A stretch of 64,000 nt of DNA. It comes from Butyricimonas faecalis (GTDB lineage: Bacteria > Bacteroidota > Bacteroidia > Bacteroidales > Marinifilaceae). Where the stretch lies: NCBI RefSeq assembly GCF_003991565.1, contig NZ_CP032819.1, forward strand, positions 1,116,001-1,180,000, in the 5' to 3' direction. Shown here piece by piece: positions 24,452-32,892 of this stretch. Under the pieces are notes generated by a model. The model saw nothing but the letters and a program-made list of their open reading frames with translations. It did not search any database and had not been told where the DNA came from. How positions within the stretch are numbered: position 1 is the stretch's first letter; each line of letters begins with the position of its first letter. The position numbers were made by a program, and so were the translations under genes.

Positions 24452-26761
24452 ATGAAAACACTCATATTCATATTTTTCCTATCGTTTCCTTGTATATTAT
24501 GGGGACAACAACCCAATCGGATAAAAGGTAGTCTAATAGATTCCTGTCATAATCCGGTGAAGGGAGCTTCAATCGTATTAATGAATCGGGCTGATTCCTC
24601 GCAAATCACATGGATGGTGTGTAAAGAAAACATTTTCGAATTGGAATACAAAGATACGGGGAAACCACTGCTGCTCCACGTGTCGGCTATTGGTTACGCG
24701 GGCAAATACATCAAAATAGATCCCACTCACCTTAACTTAGGCGAAATCGTGATGATGCCTTGGGCTTTGAACATTGATGAGGTGACGATTTCTGTAAAAA
24801 AGCCCATCGTTCATAACGTGGAACGCGGCAGGGATCAATACACGATTCCCGAATGGATGGGGCTGCAAGCTTATAACTTATCCTCGTTACTATCGCTTAT
24901 TCCGGGACTTATATTAAATAACGAAAATATTGAAATTGCCGGAATCGGTAAACCTATTTACATTCTTAACGGGACGAATCCTCGCATGGGAGAGTTGGAA
25001 AATCTCAATCCCAGAGACATCGAAAAAGTGACCATTGCCCGGATGCCTTCCAGTAAGTTCGGACCAAACGCCGTCGGAATTATTTATATCGAAACTAAAA
25101 AACAGTGGCATGACTATACGAGAATCCGCTTGAAAAACCAGTTTAAATACACGAACGTGACAAATAACCAATCGTCATTGTTTTTCAGTTACAAGAAAAA
25201 CAAACTATCCCATTACCTTGGCTATAGTTTTGATTACGACCCCGAAAAATATGATTTACGTTATGGCTATGAAACAAACATTCCTGAAGAAGATATTCAT
25301 TACAGTATGTTCACTTCAACTGACATGTATGAAAAGGGTAAAAATCACAATTTGACATACAGCACGAAATATCAAATCAATGCCAACAGCTTTGTTGACT
25401 TACTATATTACTTTAGCATGAAAAACATACTAGCCGATAATTTAGCCCATACTGATTTTTTTGATGAAGATCAACCGGACCTTTCAAGTCATACTCTTAC
25501 AGATATGAAATACAAACTACATTTGGCCAACATCAGATATGACAACACGTTTGATGGAAAAGATCGATTGACTTTTTCCATAAGTTGCATGCTAGTAGAT
25601 GACAAGCGGGATGAAGCCCTCAAGGAAGAAGCACTACAAACAGAAAGTACCCGTATGGCCTATAACCAAGCGTACAAAAATAAGGATGTGGGACTTTCAC
25701 TCGACTACACGCACACCTTTGAAGGGTTAGATATTGAAACCGGAGTATCTTACGGTAAACTTTGGACTCAAAGCGATATGAATTATTATACCGAAAATAA
25801 CTCACAAAAGAGCACGAGTCGTACCGAAAATACAACAGCCTATCTGAACATCGATCATGCTATTGGTAAATTTCATTACCAAATCGGATTGCGAGGTGAA
25901 TACGAATACCGTCACGCAGAAAATGACAGTTATAAAAAGAATCACTCGTTTTATTTTTTGCCCTCAGCGGGAATGTCATATCGAGTCAATGATGACTTGA
26001 ATTTCATGTTGTATTATCGTAGAATCACGACTCAACCAACCGAAAGGCAATTAAACACGAACGTGTCATACATGAATAGCTATCTATACTTTACCGGTAA
26101 CCCGTTATTAAAACCCACCGTGTCTCATACCTTCATGACCCGTTGGGCTTTCCCTTGTCATTTATCGCTGACATGCAATTATTCCTATGATAAAAACAGT
26201 ATATTTCAACTCACCGTGAACGACAAGGATGACCCGAATATTCTTGTCGATACTTACGAGAATCTGAAAAAATCGCAAGAATTAAACCTGACCCTCGCCT
26301 GGGATCGGACATTCCGGTTTTATTATCTCAATCTAAATGCCAGTTATTCTCAATCGTTTGCCAAAGTACCGTTTGTTAATCAAGAAGTCAAGTATAGTAA
26401 ACCGGCGTATTCGTTCTACGCAATGCATTCCATTACCCTGTACGAGGATATCAAATTAAACATTCTAGGTAGTTACACAACTACCCGTGAATATGCCACT
26501 ACCTATTCCAAAGAGAGTTATTCAGCGAGTGTTCAACTTCAAATGCTACTACTGAAAAAGCGATTGAACGTGTTGATAGCAGGAAATAGTCTGTTAAATG
26601 CGGGTAACATATATCAAGAGACCAGGTATAAACACACACTAATGATTAACAAGAGCAACTTCCATCGTTGCGGTATCACTATTGGAATCACCTACAATTT
26701 TAACAACTATATAGACGAGGAAAAAAGAAAAGAATCGGAAATAATTAAAAGAGCACTATAA
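24452..26761 (+). CDS. Outer-membrane beta-barrel (TonB-receptor-like) protein, RiPP operon copy 1
   Basis: A 769-residue outer-membrane protein. After a signal peptide ending near ILWGQ comes a carboxypeptidase-regulatory-like domain (~residues 20-105). A plug-like region (~110-215, LSSLLSLIPGLILN.. and IYILNG) follows, then a large barrel of the OMP_b-brl_3 type. It starts 34 bp after the maturase gene, and the next gene, a close paralogue, starts 2 bp after its stop. In this context it may be the outer-membrane exit for the peptide, a receptor for its re-uptake, or an immunity factor. None can be chosen from sequence alone. Confidence 0.85.
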   Translation: MKTLIFIFFLSFPCILWGQQPNRIKGSLIDSCHNPVKGASIVLMNRADSSQITWMVCKENIFELEYKDTGKPLLLHVSAIGYAGKYIKIDPTHLNLGEIVMMPWALNIDEVTISVKKPIVHNVERGRDQYTIPEWMGLQAYNLSSLLSLIPGLILNNENIEIAGIGKPIYILNGTNPRMGELENLNPRDIEKVTIARMPSSKFGPNAVGIIYIETKKQWHDYTRIRLKNQFKYTNVTNNQSSLFFSYKKNKLSHYLGYSFDYDPEKYDLRYGYETNIPEEDIHYSMFTSTDMYEKGKNHNLTYSTKYQINANSFVDLLYYFSMKNILADNLAHTDFFDEDQPDLSSHTLTDMKYKLHLANIRYDNTFDGKDRLTFSISCMLVDDKRDEALKEEALQTESTRMAYNQAYKNKDVGLSLDYTHTFEGLDIETGVSYGKLWTQSDMNYYTENNSQKSTSRTENTTAYLNIDHAIGKFHYQIGLRGEYEYRHAENDSYKKNHSFYFLPSAGMSYRVNDDLNFMLYYRRITTQPTERQLNTNVSYMNSYLYFTGNPLLKPTVSHTFMTRWAFPCHLSLTCNYSYDKNSIFQLTVNDKDDPNILVDTYENLKKSQELNLTLAWDRTFRFYYLNLNASYSQSFAKVPFVNQEVKYSKPAYSFYAMHSITLYEDIKLNILGSYTTTREYATTYSKESYSASVQLQMLLLKKRLNVLIAGNSLLNAGNIYQETRYKHTLMINKSNFHRCGITIGITYNFNNYIDEEKRKESEIIKRAL

Positions 26762-26763
26762 AA

Positions 26764-29073
26764 ATGAAATCACTCATATCAATATTTTTTCTGTTATTCC
26801 CTTGTATTCTATGGGGACAACAATCCAATCGGATAAAAGGTAGTCTGGTAGATACCTGTCATAATCCAGTGAAGGATGCTTCAATCGTATTAATGAATCA
26901 AGCTGATTCCTCGCAGATCACATGGATAGTATGTAAAGAGCACATGTTTGAATTGAAATACAAAGATACGGGAAAACCACTGCTGCTCCACGTGTCGGCT
27001 ATTGGTTACGCGGGCAAATACATCAAGATAGATCCCACTCACCTCGACTTAGGCGAAATCGTGATGAAACCTTGGACTCTGAACATTGACGAGGTGACAG
27101 TTTCTGTAAAAAAGCCCATCGTTCATAAAGTGGAACGCGGCAGGGATCAATACATGATTCCCGAATGGATGGGGATGCAAGCTTATGACTTATCCTCGTT
27201 ACTGGCACTTGTTCCAGGACTTATATTAAAAAATGATGACATCGAAATAGCCGGTATAGGTAAACCTGTTTACATTCTTAACGGATTGAATCCTCAGATG
27301 GGTGAGTTGGAAAGTTTAAATCCCAGAGATATCGAAAAAGTGACCATTGCCCGGATGCCTTCCGGCAAATTTGGACCGACTGCTGTTGGAATTATTTATA
27401 TTGAAACGAAAAAACAGTGGTTTGACTATATGAGAGTCCGCTTGAAAAACCAATTTAAATACACGAATGTAACAAATAACGAATCATCACTATCTTGCAA
27501 TTACAAGAAAAACAAACTATCCCATTATGTCGGCTACAGTTTTAGTTACGAACCATTAAAATATGATTTACGTTATGGCTATGAAACAATCATCCCGGAA
27601 GAAGATATTCATTACAATATGTCTACTTCAACAGACATGTATGAGAAAAACAAAAAACATCGTTTTATATACAGCACGAAATACCAAATTAATACTAGCA
27701 GTTTTGTCGATTTACAATATTATTTTAGCATGGAAAATATATTAGCTAATAATTTGGTTTATACTGCTTTTTTCAATGAAGATCAACCTGACCTTTCAAG
27801 TCGTACTCTTACAGATATGAAAGGCCATCAACATTTGGCTAACATCAGATATGATAATATGTTTGACGAAAGAAAACGATTGACTTTTTCCATCGGTTGC
27901 TTGTTAATCGACGATAAACGGGATGAAGAACTTAAGGAAGAAGTACAACAACCAGAAAGTACTCACATGGCCTATCGCCAAGCTTACAAGAACAAGGTGT
28001 TGAGTTCTTCCTTGGATTACACGCATGCTTTCGGAGAATTAGAAATCGAGACAGGAGTATCCTACGGTAAACTTTGGACCTGGAGTAAAATGGACTATGA
28101 TACCGGAGAAAACACGCCAGAAAGCACGAGCCGCAACGAAAGTGCGACAGTCTATCTAAATCTCGACCATGCTATCGGTAAATTTCATTACCAAATCGGG
28201 TTACGAGGCGAGTACGAATACCGACACGAGGAAAACGAAAACTACAAGAAAAAGCATTCATTTTATTTTTTGCCCTCTGCGGGAATGTCATATCGAGTCG
28301 ATGATGACTTGAACTTCATGCTGTATTATTATAGAACGACCACACAGCCAAGCGTAAAAGAATTAAACACGAACGTGTCATACATGAATAAATACGTCTA
28401 CTTCACGGGGAACCCGTTATTAAAACCGACCGTGTCTCATTCCTTCATGACCCGCTGGGTCTTTCCTTACCATTTATCACTTACCTGCAATTATTCCTAC
28501 AATAAAAACGGTATTTTCCAACTCACTGTAAACGATAAAGACGACCCGAATATCCTTGTTAATACTTACGAGAATCTAAAGAAATCGCAAGGGTTAAGTC
28601 TGACCCTCGCCTGGGACCGGACGTTCCGGTTTTATTATCTCAACTTGAATGCCGGTTATTTTCAATCGTTTGCCAAAGTACCGTTTGTGGATCAAAAAGT
28701 CAAGTACAGTAAACCGGGGTATTCGTTCTACGCGATGAATTCTATTACCCTGTACGAGGATATCAAATTAAACATCATAGGTAATTACACTACCGCTTGT
28801 GAGTCTGTCACAAGTTATTCGGAAGAAGCTTATTCTGCAACCGTTCAACTTCAAATGTTGTTATTGAAGAAGCGATTGAACGTGTTGATAGCAGGGAATA
28901 GCCTGCTAAACTCTGGTGCCCAATATCAAGAGAGTAGATATAAACACACGCTATCCATTGATAACAGCAACTTTCACCCTCGCGGTATTACAATCGGAGT
29001 CACCTACAATTTTAACAACTATATAGATAAGGAAAAAAGGGAAGAATCGGAAATAATCAAAAGAGCATTATAA
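26764..29073 (+). CDS. Outer-membrane beta-barrel (TonB-receptor-like) protein, RiPP operon copy 2
   Basis: A 769-residue paralogue of the preceding protein with exactly the same length and roughly 80 percent identity by eye, arisen by tandem duplication. Differences cluster in the barrel strands and loops (for example around residues 270-330 and 440-480), while the N-terminal domain and C-terminal strands are nearly identical. The gap to the previous stop is 2 bp and to the transporter gene 3 bp, indicating translational coupling. Retention of both copies suggests partner diversification, such as forming a heteromer or handling different peptide variants. Confidence 0.85.
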   Translation: MKSLISIFFLLFPCILWGQQSNRIKGSLVDTCHNPVKDASIVLMNQADSSQITWIVCKEHMFELKYKDTGKPLLLHVSAIGYAGKYIKIDPTHLDLGEIVMKPWTLNIDEVTVSVKKPIVHKVERGRDQYMIPEWMGMQAYDLSSLLALVPGLILKNDDIEIAGIGKPVYILNGLNPQMGELESLNPRDIEKVTIARMPSGKFGPTAVGIIYIETKKQWFDYMRVRLKNQFKYTNVTNNESSLSCNYKKNKLSHYVGYSFSYEPLKYDLRYGYETIIPEEDIHYNMSTSTDMYEKNKKHRFIYSTKYQINTSSFVDLQYYFSMENILANNLVYTAFFNEDQPDLSSRTLTDMKGHQHLANIRYDNMFDERKRLTFSIGCLLIDDKRDEELKEEVQQPESTHMAYRQAYKNKVLSSSLDYTHAFGELEIETGVSYGKLWTWSKMDYDTGENTPESTSRNESATVYLNLDHAIGKFHYQIGLRGEYEYRHEENENYKKKHSFYFLPSAGMSYRVDDDLNFMLYYYRTTTQPSVKELNTNVSYMNKYVYFTGNPLLKPTVSHSFMTRWVFPYHLSLTCNYSYNKNGIFQLTVNDKDDPNILVNTYENLKKSQGLSLTLAWDRTFRFYYLNLNAGYFQSFAKVPFVDQKVKYSKPGYSFYAMNSITLYEDIKLNIIGNYTTACESVTSYSEEAYSATVQLQMLLLKKRLNVLIAGNSLLNSGAQYQESRYKHTLSIDNSNFHPRGITIGVTYNFNNYIDKEKREESEIIKRAL

Positions 29074-29076
29074 ACA

Positions 29077-31287
29077 ATGACGACGAGAAGGATTCCATCG
29101 GTTTTACAGCATGACGCCATGGATTGCGGGGTGGCTTGCATATCCATGATATGCGAGTGGTACGGCATTTACGCACCTATCCCCGATCTAAAAAAGAGTT
29201 GTGTGCCCACGAAAGAAGGTGTTTCACTGAAACGCATTTCCACCACGCTGGAAGAATTAGGATTCAATGTCGTGGGTGGTCGTGCTACCACTAAATTACT
29301 CGTTGAAAAAGCTGTTCTACCGGTGATTCTTCATTGGAGCCAAAACCATTTTGTCGTTCTCTTCAAAATTACCAACAAGCATAGGAAATACGTCTTTCAT
29401 GTATCGGATCCCGCAGTTGGTGTAATAACGTACACGCAAGAAGAGTTCGAGAAAAAATGGATCAGTACCCGGACTCATGATGAAGATAAAGGGATCGCTC
29501 TATTCATCTATAACAACCAAAATGTATGGGGTAAACAATCATTCCAGAAATCAACAAAAAAATACAGGCCCGCAGTGGTACAACTGATGCCTTATTTCGG
29601 CAGGTACAAATATTTCTTCCTGCTGTTAGTATGCGGTTATATCATTATAAGCTTGCTTCAATTAATCCTGCCATACCTGACACAATCCATCGTAGACGTG
29701 GGTATTGCAAACAAAGACCTAAGTATTATCACACTCATACTTATCGCACAACTCATGCTGTTGATCGGGGCTACCTCCGTGAGGATGGTGAATAATTGGA
29801 TAACCCTCCATATCAGCACGCGAGTGAGTATCTCGTTAATATCCGATTTTCTCATACGGCTGGTAAAATCACCCATGGAATTCTTTGATCACAAAAAAAT
29901 AGGTGATACCGTGCAACGGATCGGAGACCACGACCGGATAGAAAATTTTATAACGACACAATCCCTATCTCTTCTTTATTCCATAATCACGTTGGTCGTG
30001 TTCAGCATCGTGATGCTTACCTACAACGTGAAGATATTCATTGTCTTTCTGGCGTTCAGTACCGTGTATTTCGTCTGGCTCCTGATTTTCATGAAAAAGA
30101 GGAAGGTACTGGATTACAAATTCTTCGGGATCAGTTCCGCAAGCCAAGGTGCTACATATCAATTAATCAGTGGCATACAAGAGGCAAAACTACAGAACAA
30201 TACCCAGGAACAACGTTGGAAATGGGAGGATATACGCGTAGACCTGTTCGATGCCAATATCGAACAACTCAAACTGTCGCAAAAGCAACAAATAGGAAGT
30301 ACATTCATAAATGAATCAAAAAATATAGTAATAACCATTATTGCCGCTTCACTAGTCATAAACGGAAGCATCACGTTAGGTATGATGCTGGCCATACAAT
30401 ACATTATCGGACAATTATCCGTACCCGTGATACAAATCGCAAATTATATCTATAATATTCAAGATGTCAAGATCAGCCTGGAACGTATCAACGAGATAAA
30501 AAATCAAAAAGATGAAAATGCAGACCGGCACAATTCACTAAACATCACCGATAATTCGATTAAAATAAAAAATCTTTCTTTCAGATATGAGGGCTCTAGC
30601 GTAGACGTGCTTAAAAACATAAACCTGACCGTTGACAACAATGAAACTGTCGCAATCGTGGGAAGTAGCGGGAGTGGTAAAACCACGTTATTAAAACTGA
30701 TTCTTCAATATTACCTTCCTCAAAACGGGTGTATTGAAATGGGAGGTACTGATTTGCGGGATGTTAACGTTCAATCTCTCTGGGACCGGTGCGGGGTTGT
30801 CATGCAGGACGGGTACATTTTTTCAGACACGATAGCCAAGAATATTGCGACCTCCACGGATGAAATAGATCTTTCCCGGTTAAAATACGCGGCCGACATG
30901 GCAAGATTGTCCCCTTTTATCGAATCGCTACCCTTGAAATACAATACCATTGTAGGCGATGATGGACGAAGTCTTAGTAGCGGGCAAAGGCAAAGATTAT
31001 TAATAGCCCGAGCTATTTACAAAAATGCAGATTTCCTTTTTTTTGACGAGGCGACTAACGCACTAGACGCAACGAATGAAAAATTCATTCTACAAAATAT
31101 TAATCAATTCATTCATAATAAAACGGCTCTAATTATCGCCCACCGTCTTAGTACGGTAAAACATGCTGACAAAATTGTCGTGCTGGAAGACGGCTATGTT
31201 GCGGAATCCGGTACTCATGATGAACTAATTAGTAATAAAAGCTATTATTACAACCTCGTAAAAAATCAACTTGAATTGAATAATTAA
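29077..31287 (+). CDS. Peptidase-containing ABC transporter (C39, PCAT) exporting the peptide
   Basis: A 736-residue inner-membrane protein that should cleave the GG leader and export the core. The N-terminal C39 domain has oxyanion Gln11, catalytic Cys17 (DAMDCGVACISM), His91 (HWSQNHFVVL) and Asp111 (VSDPAVG). A transmembrane domain with about six helices follows (residues ~160-450). The C-terminal ATPase has Walker A GSSGSGKTT, signature LSSGQRQRLLIARAI, Walker B FLFFDEATNALD and H-loop IIAHRLSTV. All catalytic residues look intact. No dedicated HlyD with a full periplasmic domain or TolC is encoded nearby. Confidence 0.95.
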   Translation: MTTRRIPSVLQHDAMDCGVACISMICEWYGIYAPIPDLKKSCVPTKEGVSLKRISTTLEELGFNVVGGRATTKLLVEKAVLPVILHWSQNHFVVLFKITNKHRKYVFHVSDPAVGVITYTQEEFEKKWISTRTHDEDKGIALFIYNNQNVWGKQSFQKSTKKYRPAVVQLMPYFGRYKYFFLLLVCGYIIISLLQLILPYLTQSIVDVGIANKDLSIITLILIAQLMLLIGATSVRMVNNWITLHISTRVSISLISDFLIRLVKSPMEFFDHKKIGDTVQRIGDHDRIENFITTQSLSLLYSIITLVVFSIVMLTYNVKIFIVFLAFSTVYFVWLLIFMKKRKVLDYKFFGISSASQGATYQLISGIQEAKLQNNTQEQRWKWEDIRVDLFDANIEQLKLSQKQQIGSTFINESKNIVITIIAASLVINGSITLGMMLAIQYIIGQLSVPVIQIANYIYNIQDVKISLERINEIKNQKDENADRHNSLNITDNSIKIKNLSFRYEGSSVDVLKNINLTVDNNETVAIVGSSGSGKTTLLKLILQYYLPQNGCIEMGGTDLRDVNVQSLWDRCGVVMQDGYIFSDTIAKNIATSTDEIDLSRLKYAADMARLSPFIESLPLKYNTIVGDDGRSLSSGQRQRLLIARAIYKNADFLFFDEATNALDATNEKFILQNINQFIHNKTALIIAHRLSTVKHADKIVVLEDGYVAESGTHDELISNKSYYYNLVKNQLELNN

Positions 31288-31292
31288 GTACC

Positions 31293-31481
31293 ATGCAAAA
31301 AGAAAACATTGAATTAAGAAGTCCCAAAGTACAAAACGTTATCGGAAAAATGCCACGACGTTTAGTTCTTTCAGCAATATTGATCTACGTCATTGTGTTT
31401 CTGTTAGTTCTACTTGTCATATATTTCCTTGATTTAGAAAGTGCAAACATATTATCACGCTTGTTAAAACAGATCGTATGA
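31293..31481 (+). CDS. Small membrane protein resembling only the N-terminus of HlyD adaptors
   Basis: A 62-residue protein with a 22-residue membrane segment (LSAILIYVIVFLLVLLVIYF). The preceding motif IELRSPKVQNVIGKMPRRLV resembles the opening of Bacteroidetes HlyD-family secretion proteins (ELRSxxVQxxxGxxPxWxxRxG), but the protein ends ~20 residues after the helix. There is no coiled-coil or lipoyl domain. It starts 5 bp after the transporter and overlaps the VKOR gene by 4 bp (ATGA), so it is a coupled operon gene and not an accidental fragment. It may be a minimal transporter accessory subunit. Confidence 0.7.
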   Translation: MQKENIELRSPKVQNVIGKMPRRLVLSAILIYVIVFLLVLLVIYFLDLESANILSRLLKQIV

Positions 31482-32695
31482 GAACTTCCAAGGACACGAA
31501 AATCAACAACAAGATCGAACTATTCATGCTCAAAGCCCTGGGGTATATCGTGCTATTACTAATCCTCTATAAAACTATTATAGTTTTTAGTCAGGAAAAT
31601 CTAATACTCGTTCTCTACTGCATACTGTACGGTAGCGGTTTATTTTTTAGCATACTTCTTCTTCTTGAAACGTACGGTTTTCAATTCAAGATAATAAACA
31701 GGTTTTGCAGTAATAAATCCGGATCAAACGGTTGTTCTCCCGTGGTTCTATCCAAGGGAGCAACCATTATCGGAGAAATATCATGGAGTGATATAGGCAT
31801 CGTGTATTTTTTGTCCATGTATATCATATCCCTCCTGTTTTCTTATGAAAGCAATAACCTTGCATTGATTATTTCTTCTTTTATCGCTTTCCCGTATACC
31901 ATTTTTTCCGTGTATTACCAATGGAAAATCGCTAAATCATGGTGTAGAATGTGTTTGATGGTTCAATTCATACTGATTGTATTATTTATTTTGTCCATAA
32001 TCGTTTTATCGGGACATAATCATACCTATAAGTTAACTGATTTATTCTCCATGACAATTGTCGTGTTATTGACTGTGACAACTTACTTCTCGGCAAAATA
32101 TATATTGAAAACATTCATTAGCAAAAAAGCAACTGTTGAACAATATAGATTATTTAAATTCGAAAACTTGAAGCATACTCTTTTCCTATTCGAACCACTA
32201 GAGCCTATTGAAGAAGTGGCAAGTGTTATCTACAACAAAACAGCACCTGATAAAATTACCATCATATTTCGATTTGATTGTACACCTTGTTTATATCATT
32301 TAGAAGAGATTATTGAAACAATACATGCAAAAATGGATATAGCAATTGAATTTGTCTTCATTTCGTGGCGAACAACCCTGAGAAAAGATTTACCCATGAT
32401 ATTGCACTTCACAATGTTATATCTTATTAATCCCAATAAATTCCTTGATGAATTATCCCAATATATTTCAGACTATCCTCAAATTGATAAATATTTATCC
32501 CCCACCCCGGAGATTGACGAGCGAGCTAAAACCATAATTAAATCACACGTCGCCTGGGGTGCTAAAAACAAAATAAACCAGACACCAACTTATTTAATTA
32601 ACAACAGAATGGTTAATCATCATTATAAGTTTAACGAATTGGTAAGTATTTTAGAGGCAAATATGATAGAACGAAAAACAAATTCCCTACTCTAG
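31478..32695 (+). CDS. Vitamin K epoxide reductase (VKOR) - thioredoxin-like fusion
   Basis: A 405-residue inner-membrane protein. Residues ~20-215 form a multi-helix VKOR domain with loop cysteines Cys77 and Cys86 (CSNKSGSNGCSPVVLS) and the quinone-proximal pair Cys156/Cys159 (WCRMC). The C-terminal domain (~255-400) is thioredoxin-like, with Cys268/Cys271 (FDCTPCLYH). Together these would pass electrons from periplasmic thiols to quinone, acting as a disulfide-forming machine like DsbA/DsbB in one chain. As the last gene of the RiPP operon, it most likely oxidises cysteines of the exported peptide. Confidence 0.87.
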   Translation: MRTSKDTKINNKIELFMLKALGYIVLLLILYKTIIVFSQENLILVLYCILYGSGLFFSILLLLETYGFQFKIINRFCSNKSGSNGCSPVVLSKGATIIGEISWSDIGIVYFLSMYIISLLFSYESNNLALIISSFIAFPYTIFSVYYQWKIAKSWCRMCLMVQFILIVLFILSIIVLSGHNHTYKLTDLFSMTIVVLLTVTTYFSAKYILKTFISKKATVEQYRLFKFENLKHTLFLFEPLEPIEEVASVIYNKTAPDKITIIFRFDCTPCLYHLEEIIETIHAKMDIAIEFVFISWRTTLRKDLPMILHFTMLYLINPNKFLDELSQYISDYPQIDKYLSPTPEIDERAKTIIKSHVAWGAKNKINQTPTYLINNRMVNHHYKFNELVSILEANMIERKTNSLL

Positions 32696-32853
32696 CAAGA
32701 CAAAAGTTTTTTTACACATTTCTCTATCTATTTTAGGTTGAGATTTTATTTCCATAAGAGTTTTTTTGTTAAAAATCACTATTTTTGCACCATAAAAGAA
32801 ATATTTGAAACCAGCCAAAGGTAGACTCTGCGGCCTATCCTAGCAATAGGAGA
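32696..32853 (+). promoter_or_regulatory. Promoter region of the pilus operon
   Basis: TATTTTTG at 32780-32787 is an exact minus-7 match, embedded in a block (32751-32793) very similar to one upstream of the RiPP precursor. A small hairpin with a GCAA tetraloop (TCCTA/TAGGA, ~32838-32851) lies in the predicted leader. A canonical minus-33 is not visible. Confidence 0.5.
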
Positions 32854-32892
32854 ATGCCTCTTATCTTCATGGCTAATTTTAAACAAATAATT

